In this document: positions 19,437-27,639 of the stretch, piece by piece
Layout of the letters: every line of letters begins with the position of its first letter
Position numbering within the stretch: position 1 is the first letter of the stretch
Assembly: GCF_004006535.1 (NCBI RefSeq)
Contig: NZ_RLIH01000004.1
Location: 1-64,000 of the forward strand
Direction of reading: 5' to 3'
DNA from: Anaerosphaera multitolerans
Lineage (GTDB): Bacteria; Bacillota; Clostridia; Tissierellales; Peptoniphilaceae
Length of the DNA stretch: 64,000 nucleotides
Program-made: the position numbers and the translations under genes
Notes under the pieces: generated by a model
Databases searched by the model: none
The model's input: the letters and a program-made list of their open reading frames with translations, nothing else
What the model was told of the DNA's origin: nothing

Positions 19437-20078
19437 TTAAAGTTCAGTTTTAAATTCTTTTAATGCACCTTTGTACAGACCTTGGAAAAATAATGAGGTA
19501 CTGGCAGCACCGGCATCTTCCGTACCCAGCGTCTTATCTCCGTAACTGCGAGCTCGTCCAAATTTAGAAACCATATTTTCAGTGTCTCTTAATCCTTTTT
19601 CAGCTGCGTCACTGGCAGCTTTTAAAATTTCAAGGGGAGTTCCCTCAGTGCTTTTGGCAGCTTTAACTGCCGGAATTAAAGCGTCCATCATTGTCTTATC
19701 TCCAACTGTAGCCTTAGTAAGTTCCTGAAGTTCGCTTAAACTGCCGGAGAACATACCCTTTAAAAGAGAAGCGTCAATTTCTTCTTCATTAGTAAGGGGT
19801 TTAGCCAAGCCTCCAATCATAGTTCCATATAGAGGTCCAGCGCTTCCTCCGCTAACATTTAAAATTTCTCTTTCTAAAGTTTTAATAAAATCCGCTATAC
19901 TTTCGTCCTTCCAATTATGTAATTCATTAAGTATTAACTTTGACATTTTCCCAATCGTTACACCGTGGTCACCATCTCCAAAGCGAGAATCTATGTCTGT
20001 GAGCCTTTGAATATTTTCCTCCCAAAGTTCAGCTACTTCCTTAAACATGGAATGAAAAACCATCTTGTTTATTAACAT
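19437..20078 (-). CDS. dhaL: Dihydroxyacetone kinase subunit DhaL
   Basis: Nucleotide-binding subunit that transfers phosphate to the sugar held by DhaK. The Asp cluster RFGDGDHGVTIG around residue 37 binds the Mg-nucleotide and SGGSAGPLYGTMIGG follows. The frame opens with a GTG at 20087 that sits on the ribosome site; the ATG at 20078, nine bases after GAAAGGAA, is the better start. First gene of its operon, with a consensus promoter 40-70 bases upstream. Confidence 0.9.
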   Translation of the reverse strand: MLINKMVFHSMFKEVAELWEENIQRLTDIDSRFGDGDHGVTIGKMSKLILNELHNWKDESIADFIKTLEREILNVSGGSAGPLYGTMIGGLAKPLTNEEEIDASLLKGMFSGSLSELQELTKATVGDKTMMDALIPAVKAAKSTEGTPLEILKAASDAAEKGLRDTENMVSKFGRARSYGDKTLGTEDAGAASTSLFFQGLYKGALKEFKTEL

Positions 20079-20116
20079 ATGTAACACTTCCTTTCAATAG
20101 TGTAACTTATGTGTAT

Positions 20117-20149
20117 ATAATATAAAATCCATTAACAAATGTCAATGGA
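20117..20149 (-). promoter_or_regulatory. Promoter of the dhaL operon with overlapping palindrome
   Basis: On the minus strand TTGACA (20145-20140), a 17-base spacer and TATTAT (20122-20117) form a near-consensus sigma-A promoter. A palindrome with arms TCCATT/AATGGA (20128-20149, 10-base centre) covers the -35 box and is a candidate operator for the adjacent SorC-type regulator. Confidence 0.7.
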
Positions 20150-20175
20150 TTAATACTTTAATAAGCAAAAGGAAA

Positions 20176-20200
20176 TAAAAAAACCACATTATGTGGTTTA
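20176..20200 (-). terminator. Terminator of the SorC-type regulator gene
   Basis: AAACCACAT and ATGTGGTTT pair with a 1-base centre; the minus strand runs into a stretch of T residues. Confidence 0.75.
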
Positions 20201-20202
20201 AA

Positions 20203-21126
20203 TTAAAACTCTAAATTGTCTAATAATTTTTCTCTAACTACTATATGGGTGAGTAATCCTGTTTTAAGAGCGCCAATTAAAGCCTTGGAATTGGTATTGG
20301 CGGAACAGATGCCAATTACATTGGGACATTTTTTTAAAACTTCAAGGGGAATTTGAATTACGTAATCCTTATCAGATGTTATAATTTTGCCTTCTTGGTT
20401 ATAGTAGTAGGCTATTAATCTTCCCACTGCCTTATTTTGTGAAAGCAGGTTTCCAAATCGGGCACTTGACCCGAGATCGGGAGTGGAAGGATGATTGCCA
20501 ATATTTACTATGGCTACCTTTAGATTTTCCCATAGGTTGAGAATGGATTTATATTGCTCGGTTTGAGTTAAAAGTTCTTTATCCTGCTGAGTTTCAGCAA
20601 CGGCAGGTGTGTATAAAAAGTGAGGACTTGCCATAATTTGTTTTGCAATAATTCTCACATTTTCATTGGGATGGTAATTTCTAATGGGGACTCCGCTATT
20701 TCCAATCATAGGACAGATGTCGGTAATGGAAGTTTTTCTCGGCTCTTCATCTTCTAAATAATTTACAATACTTCCGATTAAGTGACCCCATCCAAGTCCC
20801 ACAGATCCTCCACCCAACTGTTCTATTAGTGAAAGTGTGGCTTTGGCTAAAATTTTATTGGTTTCTTCGTTGTTTGTACCATCTAAGACCAAGGTGCCTC
20901 CCTGTAAATTATAAAAGGCCTTTAGATATTCCAAAAGAGGACTTTCCTGAATAGTTTGGCTTTTTATGCGAATTTCCACAATTCCCACTTCTCTTGCCTC
21001 AGTTAACATTCGACTTATTAAAGGTCTGGATACCTTTAACTCTTTTGCAATTTCCGCTTGGGTTTTATTCTGTTCATAATAAAGTCTTGCAACTTTTTCA
21101 AGACGTTTTAATTTTTCTTCATTGAT
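20203..21126 (-). CDS. SorC/DeoR-type (LsrR-like) sugar-phosphate-responsive regulator; start codon unclear
   Basis: Residues 1-55 hold a helix-turn-helix: RLEKVARLYYEQNKTQAEIA and KELKVSRPLISRMLTEAREV, typical of SorC-family regulators. The rest is the sugar-binding domain with LGGGSVGLGWG and VIGICSANTN. The only in-frame ATG (21009) lies inside the recognition helix and would destroy it. Upstream, AGGAGG (21140-21135) is followed eight bases later by ATC, with no in-frame ATG/GTG/TTG; an ATG at 21133 is out of frame and closes after four codons. I annotate the ATC as start, but a one-base frameshift is equally possible. It probably controls the dhaL-dhaK-lsrF operon immediately downstream. 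Confidence 0.75.
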   Translation of the reverse strand: MNEEKLKRLEKVARLYYEQNKTQAEIAKELKVSRPLISRMLTEAREVGIVEIRIKSQTIQESPLLEYLKAFYNLQGGTLVLDGTNNEETNKILAKATLSLIEQLGGGSVGLGWGHLIGSIVNYLEDEEPRKTSITDICPMIGNSGVPIRNYHPNENVRIIAKQIMASPHFLYTPAVAETQQDKELLTQTEQYKSILNLWENLKVAIVNIGNHPSTPDLGSSARFGNLLSQNKAVGRLIAYYYNQEGKIITSDKDYVIQIPLEVLKKCPNVIGICSANTNSKALIGALKTGLLTHIVVREKLLDNLEF

Positions 21127-21246
21127 AAGGCATCCCTCCTAACCTTTGTTAAAAAATAATTTTACAAAATTAACTATAACATAGAAAATATTTTTATACA
21201 ATTCCGGCAGTATTAAGAGTAAAATAAAATGCTTAATTTAAAAATA

Positions 21247-21273
21247 AAAAAGCAGACTATGTCCGCTTTTAGT
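21247..21273 (-). terminator. Terminator of the pfl operon
   Basis: AAAAGCAGAC pairs with GTCCGCTTTT (one mismatch or G-U) around a 3-base loop; the minus strand ends in a T tract. It lies 70 bases after the activase stop. Confidence 0.65.
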
Positions 21274-21341
21274 TTACCTATATGAAGTTATAGTTTACAT
21301 TACCTTAAGCTATTGAAAGAACTGAAAAACTCCCGAGCTAT

Positions 21342-22088
21342 TTATCTCTTATTTAAAGTTTCCCTCATTCCATAGAGGATTATATTATAAGCCGCCTCTG
21401 CTTCTTTAGCTGAAAGTGATTTTACATTTTCTAAAGTATAGGGCAGTTGCAGTTCTCTATACTTATTTATTCCTAAATTGTGATAGGGAAGAACTTCCAC
21501 TGCTTTTACGTTTTTAAGAGTGCCGATGAAATTTCCCAGTTTTAAAAGATATTCCTCTTTATAGGTAATTCCCGGTACTATTACATGGCGTATCCAAGTG
21601 GGAATATTTTCTTTTGATAAAAATTTGGCAAAATTTAAAATTTCTTCATTACCTTTCCCGGTTAATTTTTTATGTTCAATGGAGTCGATATGCTTTAAAT
21701 CCAATAAGACAAGATCCGCATTTTGAAGAAGTGATCTCAGCTTAAAAATATATTTTTCCTCTTCTTTAAAGGTAATTCCACTTGTATCAAGGGCAGTATG
21801 AATATTTTCGCCCTTGGCTCTTTGAAACAAATCCAAAAGAAAGTCTAACTGTAGTAGGGGTTCGCCTCCGGAAACTGTAAGACCTCCATTTTTTAAAAAG
21901 GACTTGTAGTTCTTATAGTCCTCAATAATTTCCTTAGCGCTGACTTCCTTATCTTTATTTAAAAACCAAGTGTCGGGATTGTGACAATAGAGACACCTTA
22001 GAGGACAACCCTGCATAAATAGCACATATCTAATACCCGGACCGTCAAGAGTTCCAAAGGTTTCAATAGAGTGAATAAAGCCTTTCAT
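21342..22088 (-). CDS. pflA: Pyruvate formate-lyase activating enzyme
   Basis: Radical SAM enzyme that abstracts a hydrogen from the catalytic glycine of pyruvate formate-lyase. GCPLRCLYCHNPDTW carries the C-x3-C-x2-C cluster motif and GGLTVSGGEPLLQ the SAM-binding GGE motif. 248 residues, normal length. The start overlaps the stop of the separate glycyl-radical gene (TAATG), so the three pfl genes form one operon. Confidence 0.92.
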   Translation of the reverse strand: MKGFIHSIETFGTLDGPGIRYVLFMQGCPLRCLYCHNPDTWFLNKDKEVSAKEIIEDYKNYKSFLKNGGLTVSGGEPLLQLDFLLDLFQRAKGENIHTALDTSGITFKEEEKYIFKLRSLLQNADLVLLDLKHIDSIEHKKLTGKGNEEILNFAKFLSKENIPTWIRHVIVPGITYKEEYLLKLGNFIGTLKNVKAVEVLPYHNLGINKYRELQLPYTLENVKSLSAKEAEAAYNIILYGMRETLNKR

Positions 22089-22330
22089 TACATATTTTCA
22101 TGGAAGGTTCTACTTATAACTTCATCTTGCTGTACCTTTGTCAACTTATTAAAGTTTACGGCATAGCCAGAGACGCGTACAGTTAGTTGGGGATATTTTT
22201 CCGGATGTTTTTGGGCGTCAAGGAGGGTTTCTCTTGTAAATACATTTACATTTAAATGGTGTCCTCCCTTTTCAAAATAGCCGTCTAACATTGAAACTAA
22301 ATTATCTACTTGCACTTTACTGACTTTCAT
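22088..22330 (-). CDS. Stand-alone glycyl-radical domain of pyruvate formate-lyase
   Basis: 80 residues corresponding to the normal C-terminus of pyruvate formate-lyase: [36 protein letters not shown] and a HENM end. The radical glycine is Gly55 in RVSGY. It has its own AGGAGG and ATG and starts nine bases after the stop of the large PFL gene, in the same reading frame. It resembles E. coli GrcA/YfiD, which can rescue damaged PFL, but here it supplies the only glycyl-radical domain seen at the locus. The large chain cannot work without such a domain, so the two must associate or an intact PFL must exist elsewhere. Confidence 0.9.
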   Translation of the reverse strand: MKVSKVQVDNLVSMLDGYFEKGGHHLNVNVFTRETLLDAQKHPEKYPQLTVRVSGYAVNFNKLTKVQQDEVISRTFHENM

Positions 22331-22339
22331 AAATCCTCC

Positions 22340-24418
22340 TTAATCTAAATTTAAATTTGGAATTAAACAACAATCATATACCGGGTTTTCCAACTCTATT
22401 TCCAAGTCTTTATGTGCTATTTCCCTTCCAAGAGCTTGAGGAACTATGGAAAAGGTATTGGAAATGCCGTCTTGGGAATCTTCAAAGGGCAGCTTTGCCA
22501 CTGAGGAAAGGGAGGCAAGTGCTCCGTGGGTATCCCTTTTATGCATTGGGTTAGCTCCAGGGGCAAAGGGTTCTCCTGACTTTCTTCCGTCTGGAGTAAA
22601 TCCGGTTTTCTTACCATAGACCACATTTGAAGTAATGGTTAAAATAGACATAGTGGGAACTCCATTTCTGTAAGTGTGGTGTTTTCTTATTTTATTCATA
22701 AATCTATTTACTAAGTCCACGGCAATACTATCAACCCTGTCGTCATTATTGCCATATTTCGGGAAATCTCCTGTAATTTCATATTCCACAGCCAATCCTT
22801 CTTCGTCTCTAATGGCTTTTACTTTGGCATACTTAATAGCGCTTAAAGAATCTGCCACTACAGAAAGACCGGCAATTCCAGTTGCAAAATATCTTTTAAC
22901 ATCTCTATCGTGAAAGGCCATTTGAACTTTTTCGTAATTGTACTTGTCGTGCATATAGTGAATCACATTTAAAATATTTACATACAGTCCGGCTAACCAC
23001 TCAAGCATATCATCAAATCTTTCCATAACCTCTTCAAAATCTAAGTACTCAGAAGTAATAGGTCTGTACTTAGGTCCCACCTGTACCTTCGATTTTTCAT
23101 CTACTCCTCCGTTTATGGCATAGAGTAAACACTTTGCAAGATTTGCTCTGGCTCCGAAAAACTGCATTTCTTTTCCAATTGCCATAGAGGAAACACAACA
23201 GGCTATTCCATAGTCGTCTCCAAGAACAGGTCGCATTAAATCATCATTTTCATATTGAATAGAGGAAGTGAGAATGGACATTTTAGCGCAGTAAGTTTTA
23301 AAATTTTCCGGTAAATTTAAGGACCAAAGTACAGTTAAGTTTGGTTCCGGAGAAGTTCCTAAATTTAAAAGAGTGTGTAGGTACCTGTAGGAAGTCTTTG
23401 TTACAAGAGATTTACCGTTGGCGCTCATTCCTGCAATAGATTCAGTAACCCAAGTGGGGTCTCCTGAAAAAAGTTCGTTGTAGTCAGGGGTACGCGCAAA
23501 TTTAATAAGTCTTAATTTCATTATAAAGTGGTCTATTAATTCCTGTGCTTCACTTTCTTTAAGTAGACCTCTTTTCATATCTCTTTCAATATATATGTCA
23601 ATAAAAGTGGAAGTTCTTCCCAAGCTCATAGCGGCTCCATTTTGTTCCTTTACTGCCGCAAGGTAGCCGAAGTAAGTCCACTGAATAGCTTCCTGTGCAG
23701 TTTCAGCCGGTTTTGAAAGGTCAAAGCCATAGATTTCTCCAAGCTCTTTAACTTCCGCTAAAGCTCTTATCTGTTCTGAAAGCTCCTCTCTCAATTTAAT
23801 GTTTTCGTTAGTCATAGTTATGGATTCAGTACTTGATAACTGGGATTTTTTATCTGCAATAAGGAAATCCGCTCCGTAAAGAGCCAGTCTTCTATAGTCA
23901 CCTATAATTCTTCCACGGCCGTAGGCATCGGGAAGACCGGTTACTATACCTGACTTTCTCGCCTTTTTCATCTCAGAAGTATAGACGTCAAAGACACCAT
24001 CGTTGTGGGTTTTTCTATACTTAGTAAAGAGTGTTGAAACTTTTTCATCAACTTTGTATCCATAGGCCTGGCAAGACTGCTCGGACATTCTAATTCCGCC
24101 AAAGGGTTGTAATGCTCTTTTAAAGGGCTTATCAGTTTGCAATCCCACTATTTTCTCCAGGTTTTTATCGAGATAACCTGCTTTGTGGGAAGTAATTGTG
24201 GAAATAATTTCAGTATCCATATCCAATACACCGCCCAATTCATTTTCTCTTTTGCTTAAATCCATAACACTTTCCCATAATTTCAATGTGCTTTCTGTTG
24301 CAGGAGCTAAAAAATTTTCATCGCCGGTATATTCAGAGTAATTTTCCTGAATGAAATTTTTAACATCCACTTTGGTTCTCCAAATTCCCTTTGAAAAACC
24401 TTTCCATGCTTCAATCAT
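22340..24418 (-). CDS. pflB: Pyruvate formate-lyase large chain lacking the glycyl-radical domain
   Basis: 692 residues of the PFL catalytic barrel: [15 protein letters not shown] near residue 97, active-site pair Cys407-Cys408 in [40 protein letters not shown] and [14 protein letters not shown] at 651-664. In ordinary PFL the chain continues from that point into the glycyl-radical domain; here it ends with 28 extra residues containing a second CC pair (YDCCLIPN) and stops. Converts pyruvate + CoA to acetyl-CoA + formate under anaerobiosis once activated. AGGAGG precedes the ATG. Confidence 0.92.
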   Translation of the reverse strand: MIEAWKGFSKGIWRTKVDVKNFIQENYSEYTGDENFLAPATESTLKLWESVMDLSKRENELGGVLDMDTEIISTITSHKAGYLDKNLEKIVGLQTDKPFKRALQPFGGIRMSEQSCQAYGYKVDEKVSTLFTKYRKTHNDGVFDVYTSEMKKARKSGIVTGLPDAYGRGRIIGDYRRLALYGADFLIADKKSQLSSTESITMTNENIKLREELSEQIRALAEVKELGEIYGFDLSKPAETAQEAIQWTYFGYLAAVKEQNGAAMSLGRTSTFIDIYIERDMKRGLLKESEAQELIDHFIMKLRLIKFARTPDYNELFSGDPTWVTESIAGMSANGKSLVTKTSYRYLHTLLNLGTSPEPNLTVLWSLNLPENFKTYCAKMSILTSSIQYENDDLMRPVLGDDYGIACCVSSMAIGKEMQFFGARANLAKCLLYAINGGVDEKSKVQVGPKYRPITSEYLDFEEVMERFDDMLEWLAGLYVNILNVIHYMHDKYNYEKVQMAFHDRDVKRYFATGIAGLSVVADSLSAIKYAKVKAIRDEEGLAVEYEITGDFPKYGNNDDRVDSIAVDLVNRFMNKIRKHHTYRNGVPTMSILTITSNVVYGKKTGFTPDGRKSGEPFAPGANPMHKRDTHGALASLSSVAKLPFEDSQDGISNTFSIVPQALGREIAHKDLEIELENPVYDCCLIPNLNLD

Positions 24419-24697
24419 TAAGTATCCTCCTTAATATTAAAAATTAATAATTTCATAATTATAAAAATGTTCTAATCCTAAGTGTTGTATATGACAAGAC
24501 AGATATGCTTTCTTAAAGTCCACTTATACCGTAGCAAAGCAAGAGTACAAAAAAATAAATCTATATATAGTATGTAATATCTAAAAGTAAAATTAATCAT
24601 ACCATAAATAGTGGTGGATTTGTTGTACTTTTGTTGTACTTTTTTTAGATATATTTTTAATGAAATGTAAGGAGGGAGAAGTGTTAGAATTAGAATC
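24419..24697. other. Upstream region of the pfl operon, no gene seen
   Basis: Holds the ribosome site of the large PFL gene and AT-rich sequence that must contain its promoter. A 73-codon open frame on the minus strand (24478-24699) lacks a ribosome site and is AT-driven. No clear Rex or FNR site was identified by eye. Confidence 0.4.
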
Positions 24698-24722
24698 AAA
24701 AACCGAGGATATCCTCGGTTTC
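24698..24722 (-). terminator. Terminator of the first YcdB-domain gene
   Basis: A perfect palindrome AACCGAGGAT/ATCCTCGGTT with A and T flanks, immediately after the stop codon on the minus strand. Confidence 0.75.
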
Positions 24723-24724
24723 TT

Positions 24725-26710
24725 TTATTTTATTAAATTGTAGATTAAATGAAGAGCTTCTTCATAAGTCAATTCATTATTAGGATTTGCGCTTTCGCCA
24801 TCATAAATGGAAAGTCCCTTTGCAATGTAAAAATAGGCTTTATCCTCACTGGAGATAGCTGATGAGTCGCTAAATGTCTTAGCGTCAAATACATCTTTAA
24901 AATCATTTAAGTTATAGAAATTTAATGAGTTTAAAGTCCATCTAACGGCATATTTATTTTGAAGGTTTTTCTCCAAGTCTTCTTGTTTTAAAAGTTCATA
25001 TCTATTTTCTAAAAATTCTAAATTGACATTGTAGTATGAATAGGAATCAACAGTTGAACTCAAGAGGTAGATAAAGTCCTTAACTTTAATTTTGTCCTTT
25101 AAGTTCTCTACATTAGGAATGCCGATATTATTGGAAGTTAAATAATTTATTTCATCTTTATAAATGGATTTATCAATGTCCTTATAAATTAAATTTTTTT
25201 CTTCAATAGGTGTATTATCATAATTAACAGCTACTCCATCTGTAGCTCTTATCATAGGGATTTTGTTTTTAAAAGTATATATAAGCTTAGGTTCATCCTC
25301 CACATAAGCATAAAATTTTTCCAATTTAGCTTTAGTTAAGGCTTCTTCAATTGCCTTTTCAACACCTATGTCCTTAGTAACAGGCTCAAAGGAAATTTCC
25401 TTGTCAAAAGTTCTTTGGTAGTAAGATAATACATTTTTGGTTTTATTATCAACTTGAATTGAAATTCCCCAATTTAATATTGGAATGGAATTTTTGAGTT
25501 TATTAAATGTAATACTGGTAGTTAGTTTATTATTAGAATAAACTATAGGATTTTCAATATCTATATCAGTAAGGTCGGGATTTACTTTATTTAAAAAGTC
25601 CTTGCAAATTTTAATGGCTTCCTCTTCTTCAAGTTCAATTTTCTCCTTATTAGGAAATCTGTCCCATATATTAAAGGAATTTATTTCCAAAGTTTGAGCA
25701 TTAACGGCAATTGAAATTTGTTCATAATCCTTAGAGCTGCTATTAAGCTGATAAATATAGTCTCTATCGTTATACTTTGAAAGAGAAATTCTGTCAAAAG
25801 TTACATCGGAAAGGTCAAACTTGGTTCCAATTGCTTTCTTAACATTCTCTTCACTTATTAAGTTTTCAATCTTGGCCTTTTCTTTCGCCTCAACAGGAGT
25901 TATAGATTTTTCATAAGATTTAAAATCTGTTACATTTCCCTCTTCATATTCATAGAAATAGTTGTAGATACTTTCATCTAAGAATTTCCCGTTGGTACCG
26001 TCAATGGAGTTGCCCTTAAGTATAGAATAAACAGGAATTCCCTTATAAGCGTTTTCTTCGTCTACGACTAAGTAAGAAAGTTTGTAAGGATTTTCCGCTT
26101 TAAAGCTTTCCACTGCCTTTTCAGGGGAAATGGCCTTTGAAGGATCCGGGAAATTTTCATTTTTAAAGTATTTGGTGTTTTGCTTGTAAAAGCTTTCCAC
26201 TGTCTTGGTTTTTAAATCAACGTTTACACTGAAACCGTCATTTATAACCAAAATATCATTTACATACTTTGCATAACTAAGCGTAGCATTGGCGGACTTA
26301 ATGTCCATTCTAAAATTTTCAAGTTTGTAAGTGGAAAGTAAATTTTTATCCACTTTAGTTAAAAAATCTGAAGCTATTTTTTCAATCTCTTCTCTGTCCT
26401 TTAAAATAGGTGTTTTAATATCCGGCTCATTGTAAGTAAACTGGTGATAACTGATTAGATTTCCTTTTTCATCAGTATCTACGGACAGATTTTTATTCGT
26501 TCCGCTCCAATGGTAGGAGTAGTGTTTTTCTCCATTGAATTCATCTATGGAAAAGTTGAAATTATCGTACTCATCTGTAATATCAAATGTTTTCTTTAAT
26601 TCTAAAACCTTTGCCTCATCAAACTTTTCACTTGCTGATTGTTGTGCAAAACTTTGAAGTGGAGTAATAAGTAAGCAGGTTAGTAGAACCATTGTTATAA
26701 ATTTTTTCAT
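24725..26710 (-). CDS. Secreted YcdB/YcdC-repeat protein with SLH-like C-terminus (paralogue 1)
   Basis: 661 residues with a signal peptide (MKKFITMVLLTCLLITPLQS, then FAQQ). The middle consists of two related halves of PepSY-like strands (FDITDEYDNFNFSIDEFNGE, LSYYQRTFDKE and similar), which I associate with YcdB/YcdC repeat domains. The last ~170 residues contain three segments of SLH-like spacing (INYLTSNNIGIPNVENLK, AVRWTLNSLNFYNLNDFKDV, AYFYIAKGLSIYDGE) and probably bind the cell wall. Function unknown. A close paralogue lies at 28417-30441. Confidence 0.7.
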   Translation of the reverse strand: MKKFITMVLLTCLLITPLQSFAQQSASEKFDEAKVLELKKTFDITDEYDNFNFSIDEFNGEKHYSYHWSGTNKNLSVDTDEKGNLISYHQFTYNEPDIKTPILKDREEIEKIASDFLTKVDKNLLSTYKLENFRMDIKSANATLSYAKYVNDILVINDGFSVNVDLKTKTVESFYKQNTKYFKNENFPDPSKAISPEKAVESFKAENPYKLSYLVVDEENAYKGIPVYSILKGNSIDGTNGKFLDESIYNYFYEYEEGNVTDFKSYEKSITPVEAKEKAKIENLISEENVKKAIGTKFDLSDVTFDRISLSKYNDRDYIYQLNSSSKDYEQISIAVNAQTLEINSFNIWDRFPNKEKIELEEEEAIKICKDFLNKVNPDLTDIDIENPIVYSNNKLTTSITFNKLKNSIPILNWGISIQVDNKTKNVLSYYQRTFDKEISFEPVTKDIGVEKAIEEALTKAKLEKFYAYVEDEPKLIYTFKNKIPMIRATDGVAVNYDNTPIEEKNLIYKDIDKSIYKDEINYLTSNNIGIPNVENLKDKIKVKDFIYLLSSTVDSYSYYNVNLEFLENRYELLKQEDLEKNLQNKYAVRWTLNSLNFYNLNDFKDVFDAKTFSDSSAISSEDKAYFYIAKGLSIYDGESANPNNELTYEEALHLIYNLIK

Positions 26711-26788
26711 ATAATCACCCCTTAAAATTATTTTAACATATTTAATTCAAGTCATTGGGAAGTATTGAAAATTAGGCGAAATTAAATA

Positions 26789-26840
26789 AAATAAAATCCG
26801 GTACTTATAAAAGTCAATATTTATAAGTCGGATTTTATTT
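26789..26840. repeat. Long AT-rich inverted repeat upstream of paralogue 1
   Basis: The left arm (26789-26810) and right arm (26821-26840) pair over 20 bp, interrupted by a two-base bulge, around a 10-base loop. It lies between the KTR gene terminator and the start of the YcdB gene. It could be a second terminator, an operator, or the remnant of a small mobile repeat. Confidence 0.5.
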
Positions 26841-26871
26841 TCAGGATGAAATTTTTAATTTTTACAAAATA

Positions 26872-26912
26872 AAAACCAATAACCTCTTAATTATTTAATT
26901 AAGGTTATTGGC
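26872..26912 (-). terminator. Terminator of the TetR microprotein operon
   Basis: CCAATAACCT pairs with AGGTTATTGG (inner AATTAA pairing extends it); the minus strand continues into TTTTT. It overlaps the stop codon of the KTR gene. Confidence 0.75.
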
Positions 26913-27087
26913 TCTGTATCTTAGTATCTGGCTCTACAGTCTTTAATTTAAAATTTTCCATGGAAACTATCACCTCTTTTTTACACTTGGGGCAGTACAG
27001 TGGAAAATTTTTAAGTACTGTACTTTTCATTACTTTAACTCTTGTCTTTTTTTGACATATTGGACAACACAGCCAAAACTTAGTCAT
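26905..27087 (-). CDS. Cysteine-rich KTR family small protein
   Basis: 60 residues: WLCCPICQKKTRVKV with CPxC, then NFPLYCPKCKKEV with CPKC, and EPDTKIQSQ at the end. This is the cysteine-rich KTR pattern, a probable zinc ribbon, often met on conjugative elements and near TetR regulators. The frame opens earlier at 27117, but AGGAGG is seven bases before the ATG at 27087. Last gene of a TetR-led operon. Function unknown. Confidence 0.8.
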   Translation of the reverse strand: MTKFWLCCPICQKKTRVKVMKSTVLKNFPLYCPKCKKEVIVSMENFKLKTVEPDTKIQSQ

Positions 27088-27125
27088 CTTAATTCCTCCT
27101 ATAATTAAAAACTTCATTAACGATA

Positions 27126-27374
27126 TTAGTCAAAGTGTTTTAACTGCGAACCTATAAAACAAGCTCCGGCTAGGCTTAATCCTCCTAAAAGGGAAATTTT
27201 TTTGTAAGGAGAAACCATACCAAGTGCAATGCAGGTTGCTCCCGTAGTGACATTTAAAATCTGTGTTGCTTGCAACTGTTTTTTAGTGGGTTTTGGGAAC
27301 TTGACATTTACCCCTAAAGCACCATTTACACTTTCACAGGCTTCATCCATAATTTTTAACATTTTAATAACCAT
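27126..27374 (-). CDS. Small protein with hydrophobic C-terminal half, unknown family
   Basis: 82 residues. The N-terminal half is amphipathic (IMDEACESVNGALGVNVKFP); the second half is glycine-rich and hydrophobic, likely two membrane segments (TTGATCIALGMVSPY, KKISLLGGLSLAGACFIG). The open frame begins with a TTG at 27386 that overlaps the ribosome site, so the ATG at 27374 is the start. Sits between the KTR gene and another small membrane protein in the TetR operon. Confidence 0.65.
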   Translation of the reverse strand: MVIKMLKIMDEACESVNGALGVNVKFPKPTKKQLQATQILNVTTGATCIALGMVSPYKKISLLGGLSLAGACFIGSQLKHFD

Positions 27375-27406
27375 ATTTTCCTCCAAATAAAATTTATAAA
27401 GCTTCT

Positions 27407-27628
27407 TTAAGATATTAAAAAGCGGGCAAGTCCTGTGGTCATAGAACTAATTAGAAACAGTCCGGAAAACAGGAAACAGGCCTTATATATCCTTGGATTG
27501 ACTCTTTGACTTTTAAATAAGTACAATCCCACAATTAGCAATGCAAGTCCAAGAATTACATTTATTGCTATGGATATGGGAGCTGTGTTTTTTAACATCT
27601 TAATAATAGCTTGATATAAATCTCTCAT
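27407..27628 (-). CDS. Small two-segment membrane protein, unknown family
   Basis: 73 residues with two hydrophobic segments: SIAINVILGLALLIVGLYLF and ACFLFSGLFLISSM. An ATG at 27640 overlaps the TetR stop and lies on the GGAGG, so the ATG at 27628, five bases after it, is the likely start. Second gene of the TetR operon. Function unknown. Confidence 0.65.
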   Translation of the reverse strand: MRDLYQAIIKMLKNTAPISIAINVILGLALLIVGLYLFKSQRVNPRIYKACFLFSGLFLISSMTTGLARFLIS

Positions 27629-27639
27629 ACTGACCTCCA

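Noticed and set aside
22088-22342. Sequencing error splitting an ordinary PFL
   Set aside because: The second gene has its own AGGAGG and ATG, and the first has a distinct 28-residue tail, so a simple substitution would not restore a normal junction; still listed as a refuting possibility.
24478-24699. 73-codon open frame on the minus strand upstream of the PFL large chain
   Set aside because: No ribosome site, composition of random AT-rich DNA, and overlap with the pfl promoter region and the YcdB terminator.
24681-24743. 20-codon ORF on the plus strand with GGAGGG before a GTG
   Set aside because: It reads straight through the terminator palindrome of the YcdB gene; most likely chance.
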